Assembly (NCBI GenBank): GCA_030431055.1
Contig: JAUIJA010000001.1
Location: 124,001-188,000 of the forward strand
Source of the DNA: Bacteroidia bacterium
GTDB lineage: Bacteria > Bacteroidota > Bacteroidia > Flavobacteriales > Flavobacteriaceae
DNA length: 64,000 nt
Reading direction: 5' to 3'
This document shows positions 1 to 9,113 of the stretch, one piece after another. The translations under genes and the position numbers were made by a program. Within the stretch, counting starts at the first letter, position 1. Every line of letters begins with the position of its first letter. A model generated the notes under the pieces. It was given only the letters and a program-made list of their open reading frames with translations. It did not search any database and was not told where the DNA came from.

Positions 1-1152
1 GAATGGGTTAGAACCACAATCATTGATGCTGTTTCCATATAATTGAGCGATGAATAAATATGCCGCACCATAAGAAGGCTTAACTCCTAATGCTTTTCTC
101 GCATAACTTCTTGCTTTGCTCTTACTAGAGTTTTTATACACATAAGCCATTTTCATGTAAACCGCTGCTTTTTTAGAATTATCTTGATACATTCCTGCCG
201 CTTGGTTAAAAAATTCCATCGCTTTAGAAGTATTCTTCTTTTGTAATTCTACAACTCCTAATTTATAAGCTGCATCAGCACTTGGATTCAATTTATATAA
301 AGCTTCAGAAATTTTTGAGAATAACGGATCGTTATCACAACCTTTAACTTCTAATCTATCAGCTGCACGTTTTAACCATTGCTCATTTGATTTATTAGCT
401 TCAAACGATTTTTGGTAGAAAGGAATCAATTTTTCACAAGTTGATAATTCAACTATAATTGCATCCATACTAGAAGTAACTGTTGCAATATCTTCTAAGT
501 TACTTTCTGCTCTTCTCCTAGCTTTTTCTTCCTTAACAGTTAAACCTTGACCACCATCAACTTTATTTAATAATTGATCTAAAGTTCCAGAATCTGTATT
601 TGAAAGCTCTGTTAACTTTTCTGAAATATCATCATATTTATCAAAAACTTCTTGTAAATCGATACCTTTAGTTTCAGCTTTATAATCGTTAACAAAAATT
701 TCAAAATAAGCATATAAAGCTCTTGTATTATCGAAGTTTGCTAAATCATTTTTAAAAGCGTTATCGAAATACGAAAACATTTGCTCTTTAGTTCCTTCGT
801 TATAATCGAATAAAGCTAAACCTTTCTTAACATCAACACCAGCTTTACCATATTGAGGAAAGTTAACAGCAAACTCGTCATACAACTTAATTAAGTCATT
901 TACATATTTCGTTTTTTCTGCTGGATTATCTTTTACTCTTTCAATTTGTTGTTTAATAGCATACTCACCATATGTATAAACAGCTTTATGAACCGTAGGA
1001 CAATCTTTTCTTAATTGTGTTAAATATTCATATGCTGACGGATCGTTTGCTTTTACAGACGTACCCATTAAACTTACTGTTTCAACACAATCTTGCGCTT
1101 GTGTAAAAAAGCTAAAAGCCGCTACAAATAATATTGTCAATTTAGTTTTCAT
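1..1152 (-). CDS. Secreted TPR-repeat protein, C-terminus outside window
   Basis: The start codon is at 1152 and the reading frame stays open to the window edge, so about 384 codons are visible and the C-terminus is missing. It begins with a signal peptide (MKTKLTILFVAAFSFFTQAQ), so the product is exported. The visible C-terminal half holds helical repeats of the tetratricopeptide kind, with alternating A/Y/G positions as in the stretch around KAMEFFNQAAGMY. TPR proteins are scaffolds, but no partner can be named here. It lies 14 bp after the outer-membrane protein gene and is surely co-transcribed with it and coaX. No enzyme motif is visible. The family level is secure; the specific role is unknown. 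Confidence 0.8.
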   Translation of the reverse strand, partial: MKTKLTILFVAAFSFFTQAQDCVETVSLMGTSVKANDPSAYEYLTQLRKDCPTVHKAVYTYGEYAIKQQIERVKDNPAEKTKYVNDLIKLYDEFAVNFPQYGKAGVDVKKGLALFDYNEGTKEQMFSYFDNAFKNDLANFDNTRALYAYFEIFVNDYKAETKGIDLQEVFDKYDDISEKLTELSNTDSGTLDQLLNKVDGGQGLTVKEEKARRRAESNLEDIATVTSSMDAIIVELSTCEKLIPFYQKSFEANKSNEQWLKRAADRLEVKGCDNDPLFSKISEALYKLNPSADAAYKLGVVELQKKNTSKAMEFFNQAAGMYQDNSKKAAVYMKMAYVYKNSSKSKARSYARKALGVKPSYGAAYLFIAQLYGNSINDCGSNPF

Positions 1153-1166
1153 ATTCAATTTAGTTA

Positions 1167-2444
1167 TTAGTCAATTAATGTTTTCTTAAACCATTTGTCG
1201 CTTAGTGACAAACCTACTCCAATGTTGAAATAATTTTCTTGAATTAATCCGCTGCTTGTTGTTCCTCTTTTACCAAACTCAAAGCTTAAATCAATCTTAG
1301 AAATCCCAACTGGTAATCCTAATCCAAAATTCATGCCATAATCATTTATACTCTCATCATTAACGATTAATCCAGTTTTTTCGTATCTAAATCCGGCACG
1401 ATAAACTACTCTACTTAAGTAACTTGAAAAAGAATCATATTTAGGAATATAATAACCTCCTAAACTATAAATTTGACCGTTTTCATATTCAGATAATATA
1501 CTATCACCATAACGATCAACCATGCTTTTACTTCCCACAAAAGAAATTTGCGTTCCTAACATCCATTTATTTCTTTCTCCAACCCCAAAACCTAAAGCTA
1601 ACTTTGATGGCACAACTAATTTTGTTTCTGGTAATTGTTGGTCATCAAATTCACTAACATATTCTGTTCCTCCAGAACTATAACTTACTGTTGCTGTATT
1701 TCTATAGTTTTTAGAACTTAACTTAGACTCCGGACTAAAAGTTAAACTAGAATAAAAATTCCTTTTTTCATCCAGCTTGCCATCATATAATAGACCAAAA
1801 TTAGTCGTAATTCCACTTATTGTATTCTGATTTAACTCTCTTGTACCTAGTTGAACTCCAGTAATAGACTCTCTTACCTCGGCTTCGGTTTTCCCAAAGT
1901 TGTATTCAAAATTAGTACCTATGCTAAAGTTTTTATTAAAATTGTAGGCAAATCCAGCGAACACTCGGTTAATATTACCTGTTCCTATTTGTTGAATATT
2001 TCTTGTAAAATCATCATCTGTCGTTGTAGTAGTTCCATTATCATCAACGTAACTATTTTGTAATTTATATCCAACTGCACTATATGGCATCAACCCAAAA
2101 GAAGCTCCAAACTTCCCCATAGGAATACCAACAGCTAAATAATCTAAAGATGTACGTTTTGCACTTTCTTTTTCAGAATCTGTTTTTAATGTATTAAAAT
2201 TAGATGTACCACCAACACTAAAGGTCGTTAAAAGCAAACGTGAATAAGACGCTGGATTATTTAAGTTAATTGCAATACTGTCGCCTGTAATGGCTAAACC
2301 TCCCATTGCTCTTGCCTCTTGGGTTCCTCTAAATTTAACCTCTCCTAGACCAAAGTAAGAATAGGGAGATGCTGTATTTTCTTGAGCTAAACTAAATACA
2401 CTAGTTAAAGCAAATCCTAAGCAAAATATAAGTTTCTTTAGCAT
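1167..2444 (-). CDS. Outer-membrane beta-barrel protein, FadL/PorV-like
   Basis: A 425-residue protein with a Sec signal peptide (residues 1-20, ending FSLAQ). Next comes a segment with the look of FadL/TodX and PorV-type barrels (SPYSYFGLGE, then ARAMGGLAITGDS and NLNNPASYS). The remainder alternates short amphipathic strands rich in Y, F, G, S and N. That pattern indicates an outer-membrane beta barrel whose cargo cannot be told from sequence. The start codon overlaps the end of coaX by 7 bp, so translation is probably coupled. The next gene, a TPR protein, follows after 14 bp. The barrel assignment is an inference from signal peptide and composition; porin or T9SS-accessory roles are both possible. 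Confidence 0.75.
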   Translation of the reverse strand: MLKKLIFCLGFALTSVFSLAQENTASPYSYFGLGEVKFRGTQEARAMGGLAITGDSIAINLNNPASYSRLLLTTFSVGGTSNFNTLKTDSEKESAKRTSLDYLAVGIPMGKFGASFGLMPYSAVGYKLQNSYVDDNGTTTTTDDDFTRNIQQIGTGNINRVFAGFAYNFNKNFSIGTNFEYNFGKTEAEVRESITGVQLGTRELNQNTISGITTNFGLLYDGKLDEKRNFYSSLTFSPESKLSSKNYRNTATVSYSSGGTEYVSEFDDQQLPETKLVVPSKLALGFGVGERNKWMLGTQISFVGSKSMVDRYGDSILSEYENGQIYSLGGYYIPKYDSFSSYLSRVVYRAGFRYEKTGLIVNDESINDYGMNFGLGLPVGISKIDLSFEFGKRGTTSSGLIQENYFNIGVGLSLSDKWFKKTLID

Positions 2445-3175
2445 TTTTTTGTTTTGTGATATTGATACAAAGCATTCAAACTTTCCAATAAAAAATTTGA
2501 ATGGGCAAATATGGTGCTTTTTACGCTTTTTGCCAAAAATTCTGCATCGCCACCTGTTAAAATTACTGTTAAATCTTGAAATTTATGAGAATATTGGGAA
2601 ATAAACCCTTCTAGTTCAAACAACAAGCCATTTACCACTCCAGAACAAATAGATTCATTTGTACTGTTCCCTATAAATTCTTTAGGCAACTTATTTTCTA
2701 ATAACGGAAGTTTTTCAGTAAAAGTATTAAGTGCTTTATAGCGCACATTTAAACCCGGTGAAATAGCTCCGCCAAAATACTTCTTATCTGCTGATAAAAA
2801 ATCATATGTAACACAAGTTCCTGCATCTATTACAAGAACATTTTTGTTTTTATACAATAACGCAGCACCAGACATTAAAACCATTCTATCAACTCCTAAT
2901 GTTTTAGGTGTAGCATATTTATTGTTAAACGGAAACAAAAATTCATGATTAACTTGCAAAAGAGTACAATTAGAATTAATTAATTCAATTACTGAATCAT
3001 CTAATTTTGCAACCGAAGATGTGATTACATCCTTAACTTTTGGAAATTTCTGAAGAATTTTTAAAAAATTTTCAACAACGTTTTCTTTATCAAAAGTAAA
3101 CTTTTCTAACAGTCTATCTCGTTCAAAAACAGCTGTTTTAATTTTAGTATTCCCAACATCTATTGCTAAAAGCAT
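2438..3175 (-). CDS. coaX: Type III pantothenate kinase
   Basis: CoaX phosphorylates pantothenate with ATP, the first step of coenzyme A synthesis, in the cytoplasm. The 245-residue product matches the usual family length. It carries the ASKHA-fold signatures: the phosphate-binding DVGNTKIK at residues 6-13, GVDR at 94-97, DAGT at 117-120, and GGAISPG further on. The ATG at 3175 places DVGN at the extreme N-terminus, as expected. It is the first gene of an operon with the overlapping barrel protein and the TPR gene, so a central cofactor enzyme is transcribed with envelope proteins. A TATATTTG element lies just upstream on the minus strand. No oddity is seen. Confidence 0.95.
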   Translation of the reverse strand: MLLAIDVGNTKIKTAVFERDRLLEKFTFDKENVVENFLKILQKFPKVKDVITSSVAKLDDSVIELINSNCTLLQVNHEFLFPFNNKYATPKTLGVDRMVLMSGAALLYKNKNVLVIDAGTCVTYDFLSADKKYFGGAISPGLNVRYKALNTFTEKLPLLENKLPKEFIGNSTNESICSGVVNGLLFELEGFISQYSHKFQDLTVILTGGDAEFLAKSVKSTIFAHSNFLLESLNALYQYHKTKKC

Positions 3176-3194
3176 ATCTATTTTTTAAAGAAGA

Positions 3195-3202
3195 CAAATA
3201 TA
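3195..3202 (-). promoter_or_regulatory. Bacteroidetes -7 promoter element for the coaX operon
   Basis: Reading the minus strand, TATATTTG matches the TAnnTTTG consensus of the Bacteroidetes primary sigma factor. It lies 20 bp before the coaX start codon. No convincing TTG is seen at the -33 spacing, so confidence is moderate. It is divergent from the tRNA-Phe promoter. Confidence 0.45.
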
Positions 3203-3226
3203 CAAATACATTTTTTTTGAAAATTG

Positions 3227-3258
3227 TTTTGTAAAATATAAAATTGGTTCTATATTTG
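3227..3258 (+). promoter_or_regulatory. Promoter of tRNA-Phe (TTTTG-N19-TATATTTG)
   Basis: TTTTG at 3227-3231 and TATATTTG at 3251-3258 are separated by 19 bp, the canonical Bacteroidetes -33/-7 arrangement. The element sits about 40 bp before the mature tRNA 5' end, consistent with a short processed leader. Confidence 0.7.
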
Positions 3259-3297
3259 CACCCGCAATCAACAAGCAAACATGCTTAATGATTAGGA

Positions 3298-3373
<76 letters not shown>

Positions 3374-3385
3374 AGTTTTTTTCAC

Positions 3386-3424
3386 AAACCCTTGTAGATC
3401 AATATATTAGCAAGGGTTTTTTCT
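3386..3424 (+). terminator. Terminator after tRNA-Phe
   Basis: AAACCCTTG (3386-3394) pairs with CAAGGGTTT (3411-3419) and is followed by a T-rich run. It begins 12 bp after the tRNA. Confidence 0.75.
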
Positions 3425-3473
3425 TTTACGGTATAAAAAACCGCAACCTCAACAAAAAAAGGCAACCTTTTTA

Positions 3474-4469
3474 TTAGTTACCTCGAATTCTAACCCAAAG
3501 ATCATACATTATTTTTTTTGCTTTTTTCCGATCTCTTGAAACTTCCTCTACAATTATTTTTTGTTTTTCTTCGGTTATCTTAAAACTAAATGCAAACTGT
3601 TGAAAATTAGGAGATACACTCAATAAACCAAAGCGCAAATCATTCAAATACAAAGCATCATCTTTTTCTGAAACAGTGTACCATCCTTTGGTCAGTCTAA
3701 TCAATCGTTGTATCGAACTATCATTTTTATACTTATCTATCAAATGATGGTTTTTAGGATAACTATAAAACTTAATCGGTTTAGTATCAAAAAAAGAATA
3801 ATACCCTATAAGGTAAGCATTATTTGTTTCAATATTTGCAGACCACAATACAGCATTAAAAGGTGTAGGCTTTGTCTCAATTTCACTATAAACAACCTCT
3901 TGTTCTTTTAAAGCTGCCGTAAATTTAGTATAGCTAATTCCTTTGGCTATAATAGTGATTATAATGTAAGAACAACTTATTATCAATCCTAAATTATTAT
4001 ATTTTCTTCTTTTTTTAGTTCCTACAGGATGAAACATAGCCATAATAAGAAAAATAAGAAAAGGAAGAGTGTACAACGGATCAATAACAAATATATTTTT
4101 TAGAGCTAGCCGCACTTCGAAAGGCCAAAAAAGTTGAGTACCCCAAGTAGTATGAACATCTAAAACAGAATGCGTAAAAAAACCTAAACACATAAGCAAC
4201 ATCCATTCTTTAACTGAAGCCTTTTTCTCATATAAAGAAATAAGCCAACCAAAAATGCAACCAAAAACAATTGCAAAAAAAATCGAATGTGTAAAACCTC
4301 GATGTATTTCAAATGCTGTAACGGTATCTAAAAAACTACCAAAATACACATCTAAATCAGGAATAGTACCTGCAACTCCACCATAAAACATCGCTTTATT
4401 ACCAACTTTTTTCCCTAGAACTACCTCTCCAACAGCAGCTCCTAATACAATTTGTGTAAGTGAATCCAT
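3474..4469 (-). CDS. YdjM-family membrane-bound metal-dependent hydrolase (putative)
   Basis: A 331-residue integral membrane protein of the YdjM/DUF457 family. The N-terminus has the family hallmarks: MDSLTQIVLGAAVGE, PDLD at 37-40 and HRGFTHS at 56-62. A second conserved block, FFTHSVLDVHTTWG, lies near residue 100. The D and H residues are thought to bind metal. Several hydrophobic helices span residues 1-30, 60-80, 90-110, 130-145 and 155-175. A soluble C-terminal domain of about 150 residues follows. Family members are annotated as hydrolases, but no substrate is established. The gene stands alone: the M16 operon upstream ends in a terminator. Confidence 0.8.
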   Translation of the reverse strand: MDSLTQIVLGAAVGEVVLGKKVGNKAMFYGGVAGTIPDLDVYFGSFLDTVTAFEIHRGFTHSIFFAIVFGCIFGWLISLYEKKASVKEWMLLMCLGFFTHSVLDVHTTWGTQLFWPFEVRLALKNIFVIDPLYTLPFLIFLIMAMFHPVGTKKRRKYNNLGLIISCSYIIITIIAKGISYTKFTAALKEQEVVYSEIETKPTPFNAVLWSANIETNNAYLIGYYSFFDTKPIKFYSYPKNHHLIDKYKNDSSIQRLIRLTKGWYTVSEKDDALYLNDLRFGLLSVSPNFQQFAFSFKITEEKQKIIVEEVSRDRKKAKKIMYDLWVRIRGN

Positions 4470-4509
4470 AGTGTAAAAATAATAGAATTAAGCTAGAAAC
4501 AACTAAAAA

Positions 4510-4535
4510 AAAGACAGCTAAAAGCTGTCTTTTTT
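4510..4535 (-). terminator. Terminator of the M16 peptidase operon
   Basis: AAAGACAGCT and AGCTGTCTTT form a 10-bp stem with a 3-nt loop, with T-runs on both strands. It lies 30 bp after the stop codon of the second M16 gene. Confidence 0.85.
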
Positions 4536-4564
4536 ACAATCTATCAAAATAACTTAATTGTACA

Positions 4565-6616
4565 TTATTCAAAATCTTTATCAGTTACACCTTCGTTAAT
4601 TTTAACTTCAGAAGTTGTAAATTCTAAATCCATTCCAACACTTAAAGTTGTTTTGTACGGGAATTTTAATCCTTTTACATCTTTGTAATCTTCGAAATAA
4701 GTAAACTGTGTCATTTTTTGACCAGCTTGTTCCATTTCTTTAGATTCTGCAACTTTAAACCCTGTGTTTACATCGTAATAATATGTTGCGTCACCTAATT
4801 GAACCGCATAAGCATCTGCTTCCTTAACAGTTTCAATTCCTTTAAGAACAACGTCTTTATTACCTAGTAATTTTAATTCTTTAAAAGTACCTACAGCTTC
4901 TTGCATTTTCTTTAAATCATCACCTGTAAAATCTTTTCTTTGTCCTTGTTGAACCATGTAAGCTTTTTTATCAGTTACAACTTGTTTCATCATAGGCATT
5001 CCCATGGCTAACATATCTAAAGCCATTTTGTTTTTAGCTGTTTTAATATGCATTTCTAATGGTGTTCCTTGTACAGTTGCAGATGCAATACTATACAACG
5101 TCTTAACATCTTTTACAGCTTTTTCTCCACCAATAACTTCGATGTATTTATTTAAAACAGATTGTGCTGTTACACCAGCAGGAACTTCTTTTTTAACAAC
5201 TGGTTTTTCTGTAGGGTTACCGAATTTATCAAAATAGAAAATAGGTAATTTGTGTTCTTTACTAATTCTTTCTAAACCTGGTAAAACATCAGCTGCTTTT
5301 CCTACAACTACAACTCTAGTATTGTTTGCCAAGAAATATTTTTGAGCCGCATTTCTAACATCTTCTGGAGTTACTGCATTGATATTCTCCATATATGTTT
5401 CGTAGAAATCATCTGGAAGATTTTGCGTCTCTTTATTTAAAGCATAACGTGCAACAGTTGAAGGTTTTTCAATTTGCATTACGAAATTACCAACATACTT
5501 AGCTTTTGCATTTTTTAAATCTTCTTCTGAAACTAATTCTGTGCGAATTTTTTTCAATTCGTTGAAAATTTCAACAATCGCACTATCTGTAACTGTATTT
5601 CTTACCGAAGCACTTGAACGGAATTTTTTAACATATTTACCTGCTCCAATTGATGAATAAGAACCATATGTCCAACCGTGTTTTTCACGTAAGTTTAAGA
5701 ACAAACGACCTTCTCCACCACCACCAAGAATTTGGTTAGCCATTAACACAGCAAAATAATCTTTATCTGTCATTTTTAAATTTGACAAGTTTACTAAAGA
5801 AACTTCAGACTGAACTGCATTTGAAGCATCAATAAAATTTATTTGACTATACTGAACATCTTTAGGATCACTGTACTCTAACTTAGGTGCAATTGCTTTT
5901 TTCCATTTACCGAAAAGTTTTTCAACTTTCTTTTTAGTTTCTTTAAAATCTACATCACCAACGATTACTAAATACGCATTTCCTGGAACGAAATAAGTAT
6001 TGTAATTTAATTTAACATCTGCAAGCGTTACATTGTTTAATGTTTCTTCTGAAGTAAATTCTCCATTATAGTGATCTTTACCATACGTTAATACATTTTC
6101 AACACGTCTCGCAATTGAAGGAACACTTTTTTCATCTGCCTTCAACCCTTCAATAATCTTAGCTTTTTCTTTTTCAAATTCTTCTTGAACAAAAAGAGGC
6201 TGTAAAGCACCTTCTGCCATTAATTCTAAAATTCTATCAGAATAACGCGACAAACCACTTGCCGAAGCGCCAGAAGACCAGAAGTTAACTCTCGCTCCTA
6301 AGAAGTCGATTTCTTCATTAAAAGCGTCTTTGGATGTTTTTTCAGTTCCGTTACCCAACATTGAACTTACTAAATCTGACACACCTTTTTTAGCACCTTC
6401 AGCATACGGAGGGTTATCTAAAGTAAGTGTGTAAGAAACACGAGGTAATTTATGATTTTCAACAATTAACACCTTCATTCCATTTTTTAATGTAAAAGAT
6501 TCTGGCTTGTTGATGTTTATTTTAGGCGCCGGACCTGGAGTTGGCATTGATCTATCTTGCGCTTGTAATGTCATTGTTAAAAACAAACTTGCTGCTATAT
6601 ATACTAATTTTTTCAT
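4565..6616 (-). CDS. M16 peptidase-like subunit lacking the zinc motif, with C-terminal LolA-like domain
   Basis: The ATG at 6616 is preferred. It gives a 683-residue protein starting with a clean signal peptide (MKKLVYIAASLFLTMTLQAQ) and lies 7 bp after the upstream stop, whereas the earlier ATG at 6655 would overlap the upstream gene. Residues ~30-470 form two M16 (insulinase-type) repeats. The expected HxxEH is replaced by sequence around GVSDLVSSMLGNGTEK, so this subunit has no zinc site. A conserved R...Y segment (REKHGWTYGSYSS) fits a substrate-binding partner subunit. From about residue 475 a further ~200-residue domain resembles LolA/outer-membrane-lipoprotein-sorting beta folds. It pairs with the adjacent catalytic gene, as in heterodimeric bacterial M16B enzymes. 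The substrate is unknown. Confidence 0.85.
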   Translation of the reverse strand: MKKLVYIAASLFLTMTLQAQDRSMPTPGPAPKININKPESFTLKNGMKVLIVENHKLPRVSYTLTLDNPPYAEGAKKGVSDLVSSMLGNGTEKTSKDAFNEEIDFLGARVNFWSSGASASGLSRYSDRILELMAEGALQPLFVQEEFEKEKAKIIEGLKADEKSVPSIARRVENVLTYGKDHYNGEFTSEETLNNVTLADVKLNYNTYFVPGNAYLVIVGDVDFKETKKKVEKLFGKWKKAIAPKLEYSDPKDVQYSQINFIDASNAVQSEVSLVNLSNLKMTDKDYFAVLMANQILGGGGEGRLFLNLREKHGWTYGSYSSIGAGKYVKKFRSSASVRNTVTDSAIVEIFNELKKIRTELVSEEDLKNAKAKYVGNFVMQIEKPSTVARYALNKETQNLPDDFYETYMENINAVTPEDVRNAAQKYFLANNTRVVVVGKAADVLPGLERISKEHKLPIFYFDKFGNPTEKPVVKKEVPAGVTAQSVLNKYIEVIGGEKAVKDVKTLYSIASATVQGTPLEMHIKTAKNKMALDMLAMGMPMMKQVVTDKKAYMVQQGQRKDFTGDDLKKMQEAVGTFKELKLLGNKDVVLKGIETVKEADAYAVQLGDATYYYDVNTGFKVAESKEMEQAGQKMTQFTYFEDYKDVKGLKFPYKTTLSVGMDLEFTTSEVKINEGVTDKDFE

Positions 6617-6623
6617 TCTTGTC

Positions 6624-7949
6624 TTAGTTTTCAGTTTTTTCTTTAGCTGGAACATAATCTAAAACCATACGTTGGTTTGGCTTTAAATATTTATTAGCCA
6701 CTTCTTTAATCTCTTCTCTAGTAATTGATTTGTACATATCAATTTCAGTATTGATTAAATTAATATCACCATATAATAAATAGTATGTTGCTAAATTACT
6801 TGCAATTCCTTCAACGCTTGCGTTACTATTTACATATTGACTCTCAAACTTGTTTTGTAATTTTTGATAATCTTTTTCAGAAATTAATTCTGTTTGAAGT
6901 TTTACAATTTCCTCGTCAATATCTCCAAGAATGTTTTCTTTTGAAGTATCACCCATTGGCAAACTATACACAAAGTACATTCCATAATCTTCTTGACTAT
7001 AGTTAAATGCTCCAACTTGTAAAGCCATTTTCTTTTCGTCAACTAACTTTTTATAAAGTTTAGAACTTTTTCCGTCAGATAAATAAGAAGAAATCATATC
7101 TAAAACTCTTGCATCGCGAGTTTTCATTGAAGGTGTTCTATAACACGCAACATACATCGGAATTTGAATATTCGGATCTTCCCAAGTAGCCGTGAATTCT
7201 TTTGTTATTGGCGCTTCTTCATATTTTTTACGCGTAACAGGTGTTCCTTTTGGAATTGCACTGAAATAATCGCTAATCCATTTTTTAGCTTCAGTTTTAT
7301 CAAATTGTCCAGCAACAACTAAAACTGCGTTATTTGGAATATAGAATTTTTTATTAAAAGCTTGAAACTCTTCTAAAGTAGCAGCGTCTAAATGCTCCAT
7401 CTCACCAATTGTTGTCCAACGGTAAGGATGCTCTTTAAACATATTTTCTTTAACTGCTTTGATTAAGTTACCATAAGGTTGATTATCAACACGCAATCTT
7501 TTTTCTTCTTTTACAACTTCATTTTGAGTATCAACACCAATTTGATTAATTACAGGATGCATTAATCTTTCTGATTCCATCCAAAGTGCTAATTCTAAAT
7601 TATTAGAAGGAAAAACTTCATAGTAATATGTTCTATCATCTGTAGTATTTGCATTGTTTTGACCACCATTAGCCGTTACAATTTTAAACCACTCTCCTCT
7701 TTCGATATTTTTAGTTCCTTCAAATAATAAATGTTCAAAAAAGTGAGCAAAACCAGTTCTATCTGGCTGTTCATCTTTCGCTCCTACATGATACATAACC
7801 GAAGTAATTACTACTGGAGCCGAATTATCTTGATGTAAAACTACATGCAAGCCATTGTCTAAATCGTACTCTTCAAATGTTACCTTTTGAGCGTGTGAAA
7901 CACCACTCATTAAAGCTACAGCACTTAAAGCCATTGCAAATTTTTTCAT
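6624..7949 (-). CDS. M16 zinc metallopeptidase, catalytic subunit
   Basis: A 441-residue periplasmic peptidase. After a signal peptide (residues 1-20, ending GVSHA) comes the inverted zinc motif HFFEH at 69-73. The third zinc ligand is expected about 76 residues later, where E148/E149 stand in NEVVKEEKRLR. H69 and H73 bind zinc and E72 is the catalytic base by family analogy. Its length is that of a half-size M16B subunit, which forms a clamshell with the zinc-free partner encoded 7 bp downstream. The two proteins probably make one enzyme that degrades peptides in the periplasm or at the outer membrane. It is the promoter-proximal gene of the operon. Confidence 0.92.
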   Translation of the reverse strand: MKKFAMALSAVALMSGVSHAQKVTFEEYDLDNGLHVVLHQDNSAPVVITSVMYHVGAKDEQPDRTGFAHFFEHLLFEGTKNIERGEWFKIVTANGGQNNANTTDDRTYYYEVFPSNNLELALWMESERLMHPVINQIGVDTQNEVVKEEKRLRVDNQPYGNLIKAVKENMFKEHPYRWTTIGEMEHLDAATLEEFQAFNKKFYIPNNAVLVVAGQFDKTEAKKWISDYFSAIPKGTPVTRKKYEEAPITKEFTATWEDPNIQIPMYVACYRTPSMKTRDARVLDMISSYLSDGKSSKLYKKLVDEKKMALQVGAFNYSQEDYGMYFVYSLPMGDTSKENILGDIDEEIVKLQTELISEKDYQKLQNKFESQYVNSNASVEGIASNLATYYLLYGDINLINTEIDMYKSITREEIKEVANKYLKPNQRMVLDYVPAKEKTEN

Positions 7950-8078
7950 AAAATTATTTTAGTTAAATAGAATAAATTCTTTTAATACGTCGCAATTTCC
8001 TAATTTTGTTACAAATTTTATACACAAAGAGTAAAATTTAACAAAAAATAAACTTCTGCATTTTTTTACTCTTAACTA

Positions 8079-8108
8079 TTGCTAGTTAAACATTTAGTTG
8101 TATATTTG
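8079..8108 (+). promoter_or_regulatory. Promoter of rplU-rpmA (TTG-N19-TATATTTG)
   Basis: TTG at 8079-8081 and TATATTTG at 8101-8108 have 19-bp spacing. The -7 element is 32 bp before the rplU ATG, leaving a leader of about 25 nt. Confidence 0.75.
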
Positions 8109-8140
8109 CACTCCTGAAATTTAAATTAAATTCATTGTAT

Positions 8141-8803
8141 ATGTACGCAATCGTAGAGATAGCAGGGCAACAATTTAAAGTAAGCAAAGACCAAAAAGTT
8201 TTTGTACACCGTTTAGGAGAGAAAGAAGGAGACAAAGTTTCTTTTGATAAAGTTCTTTTACTAGACGATAACGGTACAGTAACTTTAGGCGCCCCAGCTA
8301 TAGATGGTGCTTCAGTTGAAGCAAAGGTGTTACAACACCTTAAAGGTGATAAAGTAATCGTTTTCAAAAAGAAAAGAAGAAAAGGTTACAAAAAGAAAAA
8401 TGGTCACCGCCAAGCATTAACTCAAATTATCATTGAAGGAATTGTAGCTTCTGGTGCTCCTAAAAAGGAAACTAAGAAAGCCGCTCCTAAAGCTGAAAAA
8501 GTAGCTGAAACTAAAAAAGCAGCTCCTAAAGCAAAAGCTTCTAAAAAAGGTGATGATTTAAAGAAAATTGAAGGTATTGGACCTAAAGCTGCTGAAGTAT
8601 TAGTTGCTGCTGGTGTAGATACTTTTACGAAATTAGCAAAAACTTCAGCGGATAGTGTTAAAGACATTTTAAATGCTGCAGAAGCTAAAGTTCAACATTT
8701 AGATCCTACTACTTGGGCTCAACAAGCACAATTAGCAGCTGATGAAAAATGGGATGAATTACAAAAATTACAAGACGAATTAAACGGCGGTAAAGCAGTT
8801 TAA
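8141..8803 (+). CDS. rplU: Ribosomal protein bL21 with C-terminal helix-hairpin-helix extension
   Basis: L21 binds 23S rRNA in the large ribosomal subunit. Residues 1-~103 are a full L21, starting MYAIVEIAGQQFKV and including the lysine-rich RRKGYKKKNGHRQ. The protein does not stop there. A lysine/alanine linker (KKAAPKAEK-type repeats, ~105-143) leads to a helix-hairpin-helix domain with KKIEGIGPKAAEVL and a helical acidic tail ending LNGGKAV. The total is 220 residues against about 100 in most bacteria. I chose the ATG at 8141 over a TTG six bases upstream. rpmA follows after 30 bp, the usual L21-L27 operon. The extension is in frame and compositionally normal, so it is a real fusion. Confidence 0.95.
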   Translation: MYAIVEIAGQQFKVSKDQKVFVHRLGEKEGDKVSFDKVLLLDDNGTVTLGAPAIDGASVEAKVLQHLKGDKVIVFKKKRRKGYKKKNGHRQALTQIIIEGIVASGAPKKETKKAAPKAEKVAETKKAAPKAKASKKGDDLKKIEGIGPKAAEVLVAAGVDTFTKLAKTSADSVKDILNAAEAKVQHLDPTTWAQQAQLAADEKWDELQKLQDELNGGKAV

Positions 8804-8833
8804 TTTAATATTAATCTAAAAACTTAAAACGTC

Positions 8834-9094
8834 ATGGCTCACAAAAAAGGTGTCGGTAGTTCTAAGAACGGTAGAGAATCAGAATCGAAACGCTTAGGTG
8901 TTAAGATATTTGGTGGTCAAGCTGCATTAGCAGGAAACATCATCGTTAGACAAAGAGGTTCTAAACATAACCCAGGTGAAAACGTTTATATGGGTAAAGA
9001 CCATACTTTACACGCTAAAGTTGATGGTATTGTTCAGTTCCAAAAGAAAAGAGACAACAAGTCTTATGTTTCAATTCTTCCTATTGAAGCATAA
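8834..9094 (+). CDS. rpmA: Ribosomal protein bL27
   Basis: L27 lies near the peptidyl-transferase centre. The 86-residue product is full length and diagnostic: [22 protein letters not shown] at the N-terminus, then [23 protein letters not shown] in two conserved blocks. It starts directly with MAHKKG, without the cleavable N-terminal extension known from Firmicutes L27. It is the second gene of the rplU operon, 30 bp after it, and a strong terminator follows 19 bp after the stop codon. Confidence 0.98.
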   Translation: MAHKKGVGSSKNGRESESKRLGVKIFGGQAALAGNIIVRQRGSKHNPGENVYMGKDHTLHAKVDGIVQFQKKRDNKSYVSILPIEA

Positions 9095-9113
9095 TTTCTT
9101 CAAATAGAAAAAT

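Noticed and set aside
6617..6655. Upstream ATG at 6655 for the second M16 subunit
   Set aside because: It overlaps the catalytic subunit gene by 32 bp and adds 13 basic residues before a perfect signal peptide. The ATG at 6616 fits better.
8086..8667. Minus-strand frames of 93 and 81 codons opposite rplU
   Set aside because: They are shadows of a well-supported ribosomal protein gene, rich in S/T/A from the complementary codons.
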